A model generated the notes under the pieces. The model saw only the letters and a list, made by a program, of their open reading frames with translations, was not told the origin of the DNA and made no database searches. A stretch of DNA of 64,000 nt from Anaerolineae bacterium. GTDB taxonomy: Bacteria; Chloroflexota; Anaerolineae; Promineifilales; Promineifilaceae. The position numbers and the translations under genes were made by a program. The DNA lies in the NCBI GenBank assembly GCA_023384415.1, contig JAHDWJ010000023.1, positions 31,683 through 95,682 on the forward strand, in the 5' to 3' direction. Shown here piece by piece: positions 17,585 to 26,237 of the stretch (its first letter is position 1; each line of letters opens with the position of its first letter).

Positions 17585-18091
17585 ATGTTACGAAACAGTA
17601 ACCGGCAGATAAGACAACGACTCCGCCCCTGGAGTGAACGGCTGTATGAAAATGAGGGGTTCCGCGATGGGCTGGATGATGACCAGGCCAGCCGCTTATT
17701 GAACTGGGGGTTGGAGATATTGAGCGCGGCCGCGGCCGAAACGCTCCCCCTAAATGACCTGGAAGCGGAAGAGCATCTGGAAGAGGTGTGGCTGCCCCTC
17801 AGCCGGGTCATTCGCCAGATCAATACCCTTACCACGCTGCTGCCAACAGTCGTAGACGATGGTGAAGCTGGTATCCTGGTAGATGCCTTTGCCGGGTCGG
17901 TCAGTGAACTAACCGGTAAAGAGGTGAAATATGATTGGATTGATGGGTTGGTAGAGCAGCGGGGAGAGTTGGACGCGGCCGCGACCTTCGACCATCTGCT
18001 CACCCTCCTCCTACCGCCCACTCCGCCCTCAGAACCCACCCCAGACCCACCCCCAGCGATCAAAAGCGAACAACTACACCACCCTGATTAA
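17585..18091 (+). CDS. Acidic hypothetical protein, 168 residues
   Basis: I recognise no family. The protein is acidic and helical, with a Glu/Leu-rich middle (LNDLEAEEHLEEVWLPL near 57) and a Pro-rich tail (last 25 residues). It has no signal peptide or membrane helix. Codon pattern and two GCGGCCGC sites match its neighbours, GAGGT lies before the ATG, and the frame is intact, so I think it is a real gene. It stands between the GT2 and phospholipase-D genes; no function is inferred. Confidence 0.6.
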   Translation: MLRNSNRQIRQRLRPWSERLYENEGFRDGLDDDQASRLLNWGLEILSAAAAETLPLNDLEAEEHLEEVWLPLSRVIRQINTLTTLLPTVVDDGEAGILVDAFAGSVSELTGKEVKYDWIDGLVEQRGELDAAATFDHLLTLLLPPTPPSEPTPDPPPAIKSEQLHHPD

Positions 18092-18149
18092 ACCCAGGTA
18101 AGCTTCATCCTTCATCCCTCATCCTTGATAATTCCATAGGAGTTTTGCC

Positions 18150-19463
18150 ATGACCCAAAAGCCCCCCCCACGCCGTACCTCATCTACATCGGGCCAGACA
18201 AACCCCAGTAAAAAAAGCAACCCATCTCCCCAACCCTCGCGGGCAACATCCAGTTCACGCTCAAGCTCCAGCACTTCAGCCAACCCACAACTGCCCAACC
18301 TTTCTAATTTGTCTAAACTAAAGCTGCCTGGTGGGGGTTTCTCAACCGGCTGCCTGGTCATCGTCGGGTTAATTGCCCTTTGCCTGATAGGTGGCTTCCT
18401 GGCCCTCAACTTCAACGAACTCTTAGGAGATGACCCTGCCACCCGCGCCCCCATCACCCCAGGCAGCACCCGCGTCACCGGGGGGCAACCACCTGGCAGC
18501 GGTCCGGCTGACTGGTACCAAATCTATTTCACCGAAGCCACCTGCCCCTCAGTCGGCAACCAAATCGGTGGGTTAGATGAAATTATCGCCGATACCATCC
18601 GCCAGGCTCAAGTTAGCGTAGATATGGCGATTTATGAACTGAACTCCCAACCCATCACCGACGCCCTCATCTCTGCCCGGCGGCGTAATGTACCCGTGCG
18701 GGTGGTGATAGACAGTGATTATGAAGATAAACCGAGCATTGCCCAACTGCGCCAAAACGGGATCACCGTCGTTACCGACAGCCGAACAGCGTTCATGCAC
18801 AACAAATTTACCATTATAGATGGTCGGTATGTATGGACTGGCTCCATGAATTACATGCCCAATGACATCTTTTGCAACAACAATAACCTGGTCTGGTTTG
18901 ATTCCACCCAATTAGCCGCTAATTACACGGCCGAAATGAATGAAATGTTTGTCGAAGGCAACTTTGGCCCACGCTCTCCGGTCAATACGCCGTTTGAGCA
19001 GTTCACTCACAACGGCGTGATGATCGAGAATTATTTCTCTCCAGAGACACGAGTAGCCCCTATCATAGGTGAATTGGTGCGACAGGCACAGAATGAAATT
19101 TTATTCTTAGCCTTCTCTTTTACCCATGAGGATGTGGGCGAGGCCATGTTGGAACGGGCCGAAGCAGGGGTGAGGGTACAGGGGGTATTTGAGCGTACCG
19201 GTTCGGAGCAGCCTTTTAGCTATTTTAGCATCATGCGTGAGGAAAATTTACCCACCATTCAGATACGGCAGGATGGTAACCCGCGCACCATGCACCACAA
19301 AGTGATTATTCTGGACCGGCAGACGGTCATTTTTGGTTCGTTTAATTTCTCAGCCAATGCCAATAATAGCAATGATGAAAACACCGTGGTTGTCCATGAT
19401 GCCACCTTTGCTAATTTCTTTGTTGAGGAGTTTTTTCGGGTGTGGGATGCCGCCAGGCAGTAA
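18150..19463 (+). CDS. Membrane-anchored phospholipase D-like protein
   Basis: A PLD-superfamily protein with the active site outside the membrane. A Ser/Pro/Lys-rich cytoplasmic tail (residues 1-60) leads to one membrane helix (about 66-89), a Thr/Pro-rich linker and two PLD domains. Both HKD motifs are present: HNKFTIIDGRYVWTGSMN near 215 and HHKVIILDRQTVIFGSFN near 380. Family members are phospholipases, cardiolipin synthases or nucleases. The spacing here, with short domains, resembles Nuc-like or PLD-like exported enzymes, so the substrate is open. ATAGGAG precedes the ATG. The gene lacks GCGGCCGC. Confidence 0.82.
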   Translation: MTQKPPPRRTSSTSGQTNPSKKSNPSPQPSRATSSSRSSSSTSANPQLPNLSNLSKLKLPGGGFSTGCLVIVGLIALCLIGGFLALNFNELLGDDPATRAPITPGSTRVTGGQPPGSGPADWYQIYFTEATCPSVGNQIGGLDEIIADTIRQAQVSVDMAIYELNSQPITDALISARRRNVPVRVVIDSDYEDKPSIAQLRQNGITVVTDSRTAFMHNKFTIIDGRYVWTGSMNYMPNDIFCNNNNLVWFDSTQLAANYTAEMNEMFVEGNFGPRSPVNTPFEQFTHNGVMIENYFSPETRVAPIIGELVRQAQNEILFLAFSFTHEDVGEAMLERAEAGVRVQGVFERTGSEQPFSYFSIMREENLPTIQIRQDGNPRTMHHKVIILDRQTVIFGSFNFSANANNSNDENTVVVHDATFANFFVEEFFRVWDAARQ

Positions 19464-19484
19464 GGTGTTTTGAGTTTCAAGTTC

Positions 19485-19513
19485 CAGGTTTCAGGTTGCG
19501 AACCTGAAACCTG
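19485..19513. repeat. Perfect 13-bp hairpin after the phospholipase-D gene
   Basis: CAGGTTTCAGGTT and AACCTGAAACCTG are separated by GCG, 21 bp past the stop. No U-tract follows, so termination is uncertain. CAGGTTT units also recur on both sides, which links it to the short-repeat families. Confidence 0.6.
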
Positions 19514-19544
19514 AGATTTAAAACCTGAAACTTATACCTGTCAT

Positions 19545-19687
19545 CTGGTTGACTGACAAATCTCATTTTCAGAATGACAACAACAGATTGAGAAACAAAC
19601 GGATATTGGCCTTTTCTGGGAAAATCGGTTCCCTTCTTAATCCGTTGTTGTCATTACGGCAAAAGATTAATTTTATCAATCAATCAG
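19545..19687. mobile_element. Candidate MITE, 143 bp, with 9-bp target duplication
   Basis: The element starts CTGGTTGACTGACAAA and ends with the imperfect inverse (reading CTGATTGATTGATAAA on the other strand). It is flanked by ACCTGTCAT at 19536-19544 and again at 19688-19696. Inside is a 22-bp inverted repeat with two mismatches (19573-19594 and 19634-19655). It has no coding capacity. It lies between the phospholipase-D gene and the VanW gene. Confidence 0.6.
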
Positions 19688-19825
19688 ACCTGTCATAAGA
19701 CTTTAATATTTCTCATCGTTGGGTTGGGTATAATCTATCAGCAGTCCCATGCTGGACAGCGAAGGTCGTTGCAACGAACCTTTATCAGAACATCTATAAT
19801 CCACCCATCCGGAGAGAATTTTTTT

Positions 19826-21715
19826 ATGCAAGCAAGTCCAACGTTATCTCAACCAGCCCGCCGTTCTTCCTGGAGCAATAATTTAAGCTGGTTTCTGCTT
19901 CCCCCAATCACTGTCTTTGTTCTCATCACCGTTTTATTTGCCTGGGTTGCCAGCCAATATCAACAACAACATGAGGGACGCATTTTTACTGGGGTCACGG
20001 TTTGGGGACAAGATTTAAGCCAGTTGACTCAGAGTGAAGCGGAACTAGCCCTGTCTCGTGCCTTTCCTTACGCCGCCACTAATGGAGTTGTCTTGCGTGA
20101 TCCTGATACCGGCCAGCAATGGTCTTATACCCCGGCTGAGTTGGGGATTCGTTTTGATATTGAGAAGACGGTCGCGGCCGCATACACTATTGGACGTGAA
20201 GGAGACATGCTGCAAAGTCGGCTCTATGCCTGGTATTATGGCACCTCCGTTACCCCAGTTATTCTCTTTGACGAAGCCCGGTTGGATGTCGTTTTAAACC
20301 AGATAGCCGCCGAAATTAATCACCCCCCCACCGATGCTACGCTGATTTACAGCGGCCGCGATGTAGATTACACCCCAGCCCAACCGGGCCGCTTCCTGGA
20401 TGTAGCCGACGCTCGTGAGCGGCTGCTCGACCCCCTGGCCAACCTGCGTCACGTTGAGATTGAACTCCTGGTCCACCAGATTTCTCCCCAGGTGATCAGC
20501 ACCGCCGCGGCCGCACAGCAAATTGAGCAGATCATCAGCAGCCCCATGACCTTTTACCTTGAAAACCCATTGGCCGGGGTAGATTTTGCCAACCTCACCA
20601 TCAGCCAGGAAGAGCTAACCAGTTGGCTGCGGATCGCCCTGCGTGATCAGAGCGGGGGCATTGCCACCTACGACATTCAGATTGATGAAAACGCCCTGCG
20701 CCATTGGCTCTCCCAACATGAGGCTGCTATCTACCGCGAGCCAGTTAATGCCCGGTTCTATTTCAATGACAACACCCGTGAATTGGTTTTGGTAGAGCGG
20801 CACATCAATGGCCGCACCCTGGATATGGAAGGAACGGTAGCCCAGTTTATGGCCCAGGTACAAACTCCTTACCGGGCTGTTCCTCTCATCCTCAAAGATA
20901 TTGTGCCAGTTGTTCATGCTGAGGCCACCGCTCAAGAGCTAGGCATCACCGAATTGGTATCTGAAAGCACCACCTGGTTCTACGGCTCCAGCGACAGCCG
21001 CAAACATAATATCGCCCGATCAGCAGCCAAATTTTATGGTATTGTCATTGCCCCTGGGGAAGAGTTCTCTTTCAACAAATATTTGGGAGCTATTTCCGAA
21101 GATGAAGGGTATGAAACGGGGCTAATTATTATTGGCGGCCGCACCATCAAAGGCGTGGGTGGGGGGATTTGTCAGGTCAGCACGACCGTTTTCCAGGCCG
21201 CTTTTTGGGCCGGGTTCCCCATCCGTGAACGGTGGGAGCATGGGTACCAGGTGTATTATTACAATGATGGCGAAGGACCAGGTATGGACGCCACCGTCTT
21301 CTCCCCCATTGTAGATTTCCGCTTCGTCAACAACACCCCTCACCATTTGTTGATGGAAAATTATTACAATGAGCAGTATCAATCCCTCACGGTCAAGTTT
21401 TACAGTACCAGCATGGGGCGGGAAATTGTCAAAGGGCAGCCAATCATTACCAATGAAACGCCCCCCAACCCAGACGTGTATGAATTTAACCCAGAGCTGC
21501 CCGAAGGGACGATTGAGCAGGTAGATTGGGCTGTGGGTGGCTCCCGTGTCACCATCACCCGACAGGTGTTTAACTATTTGGGGGAATTAATTGCCGATGA
21601 CGTATTTGTGAGTAATTACATCCCCTGGCAAAATGTGTACCAATATGGCCCTCGTACCCCAGGCTATCCTGACAGCTATCTGTATGTACCTCCGGCGGAA
21701 GAAGATGAGGAGTGA
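19826..21715 (+). CDS. VanW-family protein with peptidoglycan-binding domains
   Basis: A cell-envelope protein of the YoaR/VanW type. A cytoplasmic stretch and one membrane helix (residues 18-45) are followed by two PG_binding_4-like modules (about 70-370; VTVWGQDLSQLTQSEAELAL marks the first). The VanW domain (about 380-530) has FNKYLGAISEDEGY, GGRTIKGVGGGICQVSTTVF and the FRFVNNTPHHLLME strand. A beta-rich G5-like tail closes the protein. VanW proteins are found with glycopeptide resistance and wall remodelling, but the biochemical role is unsettled. GGAGAG lies before the ATG at 19826. A longer frame from 19724 lacks such support. TATAAT at 19731 may be a -10. Confidence 0.88.
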   Translation: MQASPTLSQPARRSSWSNNLSWFLLPPITVFVLITVLFAWVASQYQQQHEGRIFTGVTVWGQDLSQLTQSEAELALSRAFPYAATNGVVLRDPDTGQQWSYTPAELGIRFDIEKTVAAAYTIGREGDMLQSRLYAWYYGTSVTPVILFDEARLDVVLNQIAAEINHPPTDATLIYSGRDVDYTPAQPGRFLDVADARERLLDPLANLRHVEIELLVHQISPQVISTAAAAQQIEQIISSPMTFYLENPLAGVDFANLTISQEELTSWLRIALRDQSGGIATYDIQIDENALRHWLSQHEAAIYREPVNARFYFNDNTRELVLVERHINGRTLDMEGTVAQFMAQVQTPYRAVPLILKDIVPVVHAEATAQELGITELVSESTTWFYGSSDSRKHNIARSAAKFYGIVIAPGEEFSFNKYLGAISEDEGYETGLIIIGGRTIKGVGGGICQVSTTVFQAAFWAGFPIRERWEHGYQVYYYNDGEGPGMDATVFSPIVDFRFVNNTPHHLLMENYYNEQYQSLTVKFYSTSMGREIVKGQPIITNETPPNPDVYEFNPELPEGTIEQVDWAVGGSRVTITRQVFNYLGELIADDVFVSNYIPWQNVYQYGPRTPGYPDSYLYVPPAEEDEE

Positions 21716-21724
21716 GGCCGCTGA

Positions 21725-22507
21725 TCACAAAGTTGGTTCCAAAGATAAATCCAGATCGCTCTCTGTTTCTTCGTACCAATTGTCCAGGTTCAGCAATGGC
21801 TGCGGCCGCGCACAGAGCAGTTGATAAGCACAGCGGCCGCATTCATTCAGATCATCCGTCAGCGGCCAGGGATTAGGGTCGCTCAGTTGGCTGTCAAGTC
21901 GGGCTACAATCGCGTTAAGTTCAGCCCAATTTTGATCATGCTCCGCCTGGCTGTAGCGGAAAGTTACGCTGGCTTGCGGCTCTTCTACAAACCAATAACA
22001 CAATTGAATCTGTTCTGGGGTGATGGGTTGGCTCGATGGCTGAATCCCCATGATCCCTTCGGCTACGATAGCCAGATAGAGCCGGGTTTGCCAATCCTGA
22101 TGCAGGGTCGCGGCCGCCCGGGGGCGTCGTTCAGTTTTCCAATCATAAATCATAACCGTTTCATCTGTTAAAATGAGCAGATCAAAGCGGCCTAAAAGAA
22201 GGTGTTGACCAACAGGTACGGTCAACCGGAATTCTGGCAGGCGGCGGCCAGGTGGCAGCGGTGGGGTGTGGGTTTGCCAGGTTTGCCACCATTGGCGCAG
22301 AGGAGACGGGAGCGCGGCCGCGTCCACCGTCAACCCTAAAAAATATCGTTCCAGCAGCCGATGAAACTGCTCTCCCTGGGCCAACGCTTCTGCTTGAGTT
22401 GGCGGCTGCGGGGCCACCGGCCACGGCACCCCCTGCTCATAGCGCAGCTGAAACCGCCGCTGGCAGGCTAGAAAAGCAGCAAGTTTATAACGACTTAATA
22501 GAATCAT
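21725..22507 (-). CDS. RecB-like PD-(D/E)XK nuclease
   Basis: Single-strand-type nuclease domain of the RecB/Cas4/AddB group. The N-terminal ACQRRFQLRYEQG near 14 carries the first Cys of the usual iron-sulfur set. GRFDLLILTD and VMIYDWKTER near 118-140 supply the active D...D-x-K. NECGRCAYQLLC near 235 gives the last cysteines. The four-Cys pattern suggests a 4Fe-4S cluster like Cas4 or AddB. No helicase or cas gene is adjacent. I start it at the Met at 22507, close to the conserved helix. A role in DNA repair is an inference. Confidence 0.8.
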   Translation of the reverse strand: MILLSRYKLAAFLACQRRFQLRYEQGVPWPVAPQPPTQAEALAQGEQFHRLLERYFLGLTVDAAALPSPLRQWWQTWQTHTPPLPPGRRLPEFRLTVPVGQHLLLGRFDLLILTDETVMIYDWKTERRPRAAATLHQDWQTRLYLAIVAEGIMGIQPSSQPITPEQIQLCYWFVEEPQASVTFRYSQAEHDQNWAELNAIVARLDSQLSDPNPWPLTDDLNECGRCAYQLLCARPQPLLNLDNWYEETESDLDLSLEPTL

Positions 22508-22511
22508 AATG

Positions 22512-22583
22512 GCCGTTTGCGAGTTTGCGAGCAAGCGAGTCTCTCAATTCCTCAGTCTCCAGTCTCTAATCTCCAATCTCCTC
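22512..22583. repeat. GCGAGTTT and CTCCAAT short-repeat array entering a coding end
   Basis: GTTTGCGAGTTTGCGAG at 22514-22530 continues into TCCAGTCTCTAATCTCCAATCTCC up to 22583. The last eight codons and stop of the ParB-like gene (22566-22589) are read from the CTCCAAT units. Confidence 0.75.
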
Positions 22584-23516
22584 CGGCTCTGTCAATCCCT
22601 CCAACGGGGGCAGGGTCTCATAACCGAACAAGCCACGCAGGCGGCGGCTCATTTTACCCAGGCTGCCTTCCCGGTACCGCTCCGCTAACTTAGCCGCTAA
22701 ATCAGCCAGGTTATTAAATTCCCCATACGCCTCACTCAACTGCTCCTGGTGCGTCACCATCCAGACAAACAAATCGGCTTCGGTACGGCCTGGAAAATCA
22801 TCCAACAAAGTAGAATCCCGAATAATTTGCACCGTCGGCAAATAAATTAACTCATACCATAGAGCGACCGCTTTGGGGTAAGGGATATCCTCTTCATCAA
22901 TCTGAGACAATTTACCGCGCAGTTCCTCGATTTGCGCCAACAAATCTGTATGTCGGCCAGGGGTCGTAAATCGGATACCATGATCGGGGAACATCTCGTT
23001 GAGGCCAGTATCCACCATAAACCGCTCTTCCCCCAAACGAATCAATACCGATTCCACCGTATCATTGGGGCCAATTTCCACATCTGATGGGAACTGCCAT
23101 ACATGGGCTTCAATCGTTTCCATCTCCAACTGACGGGCCACGGCGGCCCGGTGATTGCCATCTTTAATGAAATAAGCATTACCCACCTGATACAGTTCGA
23201 TGGGAGGCCACCCCCTCGTCAAAGCCAGTGATTCCACCCCTACCCACCGTTCTCTAAGGCTATCAGAAAGGGGCAAATAGCTGCGGGTAAACTCCTTATA
23301 CCGGCCCACACTGCCAATTACCTGGCAGATCGGCACTTCCTGGATACCTCGGTACATCGGGCTTTGCTGCCGCAGGTTAGCGCGAATACCCTCAAAAGGT
23401 AAAAGGCGAGTATCCTTCCCGGTCAACCGTCCCAGGAACGCTTCTCGATCTGCCCTTTGCCTGGCTCGCTCAAAATGAGTAAGGGCTTTTTGTCGCAGAA
23501 TAGGGTTCACGGGCAT
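22566..23516 (-). CDS. ParB/sulfiredoxin-fold (DUF4032-like) protein
   Basis: A cytoplasmic protein whose middle has the ParB-like/sulfiredoxin core: GNAYFIKDGNHRAAVARQL near residue 150, where the K-D-G-N-H-R motif is the family nucleotide site. The flanks (FERARQRADREAFLGRL near 15 and the ELIYLPTVQIIRD segment near 240) match DUF4032 proteins of actinobacteria and Chloroflexota, which are uncharacterised. I start at the Met at 23516; the open frame above it lacks GC-rich coding character and crosses a promoter-like region. It is divergent from psuG across a region with inverted repeats. Confidence 0.65.
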   Translation of the reverse strand: MPVNPILRQKALTHFERARQRADREAFLGRLTGKDTRLLPFEGIRANLRQQSPMYRGIQEVPICQVIGSVGRYKEFTRSYLPLSDSLRERWVGVESLALTRGWPPIELYQVGNAYFIKDGNHRAAVARQLEMETIEAHVWQFPSDVEIGPNDTVESVLIRLGEERFMVDTGLNEMFPDHGIRFTTPGRHTDLLAQIEELRGKLSQIDEEDIPYPKAVALWYELIYLPTVQIIRDSTLLDDFPGRTEADLFVWMVTHQEQLSEAYGEFNNLADLAAKLAERYREGSLGKMSRRLRGLFGYETLPPLEGLTEPEEIGD

Positions 23517-23657
23517 TTGTCCGTTAAAAATGAATAACGCCTGAATAAGGGGAGACAACCTGTTACTATTGTATGCCTTTTTGTCTTGATTTTCACACCT
23601 CAATTTGGGCTGTCTTGATGGGAGTTTTAGAGGAGTTGTGGCACAATTGAAAATAGG

Positions 23658-23725
23658 AGTTGGGACTAAAATACCAACTATGGCTTTCCTGAACCTGCTA
23701 TACTGGTATTTTGTCATAGTTGGTA
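23658..23725. promoter_or_regulatory. Inverted repeats in the divergent region (operator candidate)
   Basis: TACCAACTATG (23672-23682) and CATAGTTGGTA (23715-23725) form a perfect 11-bp inverted repeat. A third half-site, AGTTGG (23658-23663), makes AGTTGG-N10-CCAACT with the first. TATACT at 23699-23704 sits between the arms. The three half-sites look like binding sites of a dimeric regulator for the divergent genes. Confidence 0.5.
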
Positions 23726-23770
23726 CATGGTTGCCTTATGGGCCAAACTATTTGTTGAGGTTAATATAAA

Positions 23771-24679
23771 TTGTCATATCCATTACAAATACATGAAGAG
23801 GTCGCGGCCGCGTTCCACCAACATGCACCAGTTGTGGCCTTAGAAAGCACCGTTATCACCCATGGGCTGCCCTATCCAGAAAACATAGCCACCGCCCAGC
23901 AAATGGAAAGGGCTGTGCGCCAGGGAGGAGCCATTCCGGCAACCATCGCCATCCTTAATGGGTGCATCCATATTGGCCTGAGCAGTGAACAGATTGAGTA
24001 CCTGGGACAGCGGCCGCCAACCACCATTCGTAAATGCAGCCGCCGCGATTTACCCATAGCTATAGGGGAACGGTTAGATGGGTCTACCACCGTAGCCGGC
24101 ACCATGATTCTGGCTCATCTGGCAGGCATTGCTGTTTTTGCCACCGGGGGCATTGGCGGCGTGCACCGGGGGCACCCTTTTGATGTCAGTGCGGATTTGT
24201 TAGAATTAGGACGTACTCCTGTAACTGTCGTTTGTAGTGGAGCAAAATCTATTTTGGATTTACCACTTACTCTGGAAGTTTTAGAAACTCAGGGTGTGCC
24301 CGTTATCGGCTATCAAACGGATGAACTGCCCGCTTTTTATGCTCGTCACACCGGTTTACCGGTCAATGTCCGAGTAGATAGTGTGGCCGGGGCCGCCGCT
24401 ATCATCCGGGCCAGGGATCAGTTAGGATTAAAGACGGGCACATTGATCACTGTGCCTGTACCAACGGCAGCAGCCCTGGATACAGCTACGATGGAAGCAG
24501 CCGTTGCCCAGGCAACCCAAGAGGCGAACCAGGCGGGAATTAGTGGTGCGGCCGCGACTCCCTGGCTGCTCAACCGGGTATCTGAACTTACAGAAGGACG
24601 CAGCCGTAAAGCTAACCAGGCCTTGTTGACCCATAACGGTTTCCTGGCCGCCCAGATCGCGGCCGCGTTGGTTGGTTAG
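23771..24679 (+). CDS. psuG: Pseudouridine-5'-phosphate glycosidase
   Basis: Splits pseudouridine 5'-phosphate into uracil and ribose-5-phosphate (reversibly), for pseudouridine salvage. Family motifs are VVALESTVITHGLPYPEN near residue 21, the catalytic-Lys region ICR/IRKCSRRDLP near 88 and FATGGIGGVHRG near 122, with VVCSGAKSILDL near 155. The start is a TTG at 23771 with GAGG upstream; no ATG gives a full family N-terminus. A pseudouridine kinase (PsuK) is usually fused or adjacent but is not seen here. The ribose-5-phosphate produced is a possible distant link to the sugar-phosphate locus. Confidence 0.9.
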   Translation: MSYPLQIHEEVAAAFHQHAPVVALESTVITHGLPYPENIATAQQMERAVRQGGAIPATIAILNGCIHIGLSSEQIEYLGQRPPTTIRKCSRRDLPIAIGERLDGSTTVAGTMILAHLAGIAVFATGGIGGVHRGHPFDVSADLLELGRTPVTVVCSGAKSILDLPLTLEVLETQGVPVIGYQTDELPAFYARHTGLPVNVRVDSVAGAAAIIRARDQLGLKTGTLITVPVPTAAALDTATMEAAVAQATQEANQAGISGAAATPWLLNRVSELTEGRSRKANQALLTHNGFLAAQIAAALVG

Positions 24680-24720
24680 CCACAGAGTAACCAGGTTTTC
24701 TGGTCTCCGTCATAAATTAG

Positions 24721-24749
24721 TTGCCTGTTTTTCCCGTAACAAGGACAAT
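24721..24749 (+). promoter_or_regulatory. Weak promoter candidate for the sensor kinase
   Basis: TTGCCT (24721-24726), a 17-bp gap and GACAAT (24744-24749), 15 bp before the ATG. The -10 is poor. Confidence 0.3.
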
Positions 24750-24763
24750 CTTACCCACACACT

Positions 24764-26227
24764 ATGATCAAAAAGACCTTGTCCCGTTATTTTCGACAGT
24801 ATATCCTGTTTACCTGGAGCGGCCGCATCTTCCTGCTTCTCCTTCTCGCGGGCATTGTCTACGCCTTATCCCAGGCATTTACCATTCCCCCTTCCACCTG
24901 GATTCCAGCCCTCATCCTGGCCGCTTTCTTCATCTTGGGCATGGGTTTTGTAGACACCTTTCTGGCCCAACGCACCGAGAGCAACATCCAAAAAAAGCTA
25001 GACAATGATGTAGGCAAAGAGTTGGTACGGCTGCAAAAAGCGAAAAAACGGGCTGAATCCCTACAAAACATGACCTCAACCCTACGCACCAGCCTCAATT
25101 TTGAGAAAGTCGTTGAGGCATCTCTGGATGTTTGTGCCCTGGCTTTTGAGGAAATGGGCATTCCTTCCCGTGCCCTCATTGGTGCGGTTATGCTCTACGA
25201 TGGGGATGAGTTGGTACCGCTGGCTTCACGGGGGTTTACCATGCGTGATTTGGGCAAAACTGTGCCCGCCAATGTGGGGGGAATCATCCACGAATCCCTC
25301 AAACAGGCTGAACCAGTCGCCACTGATGACCCAGGTCATGATCCGGTTCTAAAATATTATTCCGCCTTTGCTAACTCCTTCGCCGCTGTAAGTGTCCCCC
25401 TCAGGGCCGGCTACCAAAATTACGGGGCAATGGTATTAGGTTCGGTGGAAAAAAATATCACCTTTACGGAAGAGCATTTTGATTTATTTAACGCCGTAGC
25501 TGATCAATCAGTCATTGCCCTGGAAAATGCCCGTTTTTACCAACAGTTAGAAGAGGAAAAACAGCGGATCATCCAGGCTGAAGAAGATGCCCGGAAAAGC
25601 CTTTCGCGTGATTTGCATGATGGCCCTACCCAAACGATTTCAGCTATTGTTATGCGAATCAATTTTATCCGCTCCTTGCTCATGCGCGACCCTAAGCAGG
25701 CCGTCCAAGAGTTAGAAAAAGTTGAGGAGTTGGCGAAGGGGGCGGTGCGGGATATTCGGGGGATGTTATTTACGCTGCGGCCGCTGGTATTAGAAACCCA
25801 GGGATTAGGCGCCGCCATTGAAACCGTAGGCCGCCGCCTGCTCGAAAACGATGGCCTTACCGTTCATCTCGTCAATGGTGAATATGGTGATCTGCTCAAC
25901 GAACGGGCACAGGGAGTCGTTTTCTACATTATTGATGAAGCCCTGGGAAATGCCCGCAAACATGCCCAGGCCCAAAACATTGAAGTTCGGTTCTGGAAAG
26001 AGCGTGACCTCTTTGTTGCCCGTATTAAAGATGATGGCGTTGGCTTTGATGTCAGTGCCGTGAACAAAAATTACAGCTCCCGCGGCAGCCTGGGTATGGT
26101 CAACATGCACGAACGAGCCACTCTTATTGATGGCTCATTACGAGTAGATTCTACCCCTGGCAAAGGGACAGCCATCACCCTTATCGTCCCCTTAAGCAAA
26201 CATGGACGCGGCCTCGACGATGATTAG
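24764..26227 (+). CDS. GAF-domain sensor histidine kinase (NarX/DesK class)
   Basis: A membrane two-component kinase. Two N-terminal helices (about 18-40 and 44-65) precede a short coiled region. A GAF domain (about 105-265) follows, then a HisKA_3 dimerisation domain with the phospho-His in SRDLHDGPTQTISAI near 284, and a HATPase domain (385-480) with NARKHAQA, DDGVGFD and GLGMVNMHERA. Such kinases pair with NarL-type regulators; none is adjacent, so the partner is elsewhere. The GAF ligand is unknown. The membrane glycosyltransferase follows after 10 bp and is probably cotranscribed. Confidence 0.9.
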   Translation: MIKKTLSRYFRQYILFTWSGRIFLLLLLAGIVYALSQAFTIPPSTWIPALILAAFFILGMGFVDTFLAQRTESNIQKKLDNDVGKELVRLQKAKKRAESLQNMTSTLRTSLNFEKVVEASLDVCALAFEEMGIPSRALIGAVMLYDGDELVPLASRGFTMRDLGKTVPANVGGIIHESLKQAEPVATDDPGHDPVLKYYSAFANSFAAVSVPLRAGYQNYGAMVLGSVEKNITFTEEHFDLFNAVADQSVIALENARFYQQLEEEKQRIIQAEEDARKSLSRDLHDGPTQTISAIVMRINFIRSLLMRDPKQAVQELEKVEELAKGAVRDIRGMLFTLRPLVLETQGLGAAIETVGRRLLENDGLTVHLVNGEYGDLLNERAQGVVFYIIDEALGNARKHAQAQNIEVRFWKERDLFVARIKDDGVGFDVSAVNKNYSSRGSLGMVNMHERATLIDGSLRVDSTPGKGTAITLIVPLSKHGRGLDDD

Positions 26228-26237
26228 ACTCTGAACA

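Noticed and set aside
21725-22507. Cas4 of a CRISPR system
   Set aside because: The nuclease and Cys pattern are shared with RecB/AddB-like proteins, and no other cas gene or array is found.
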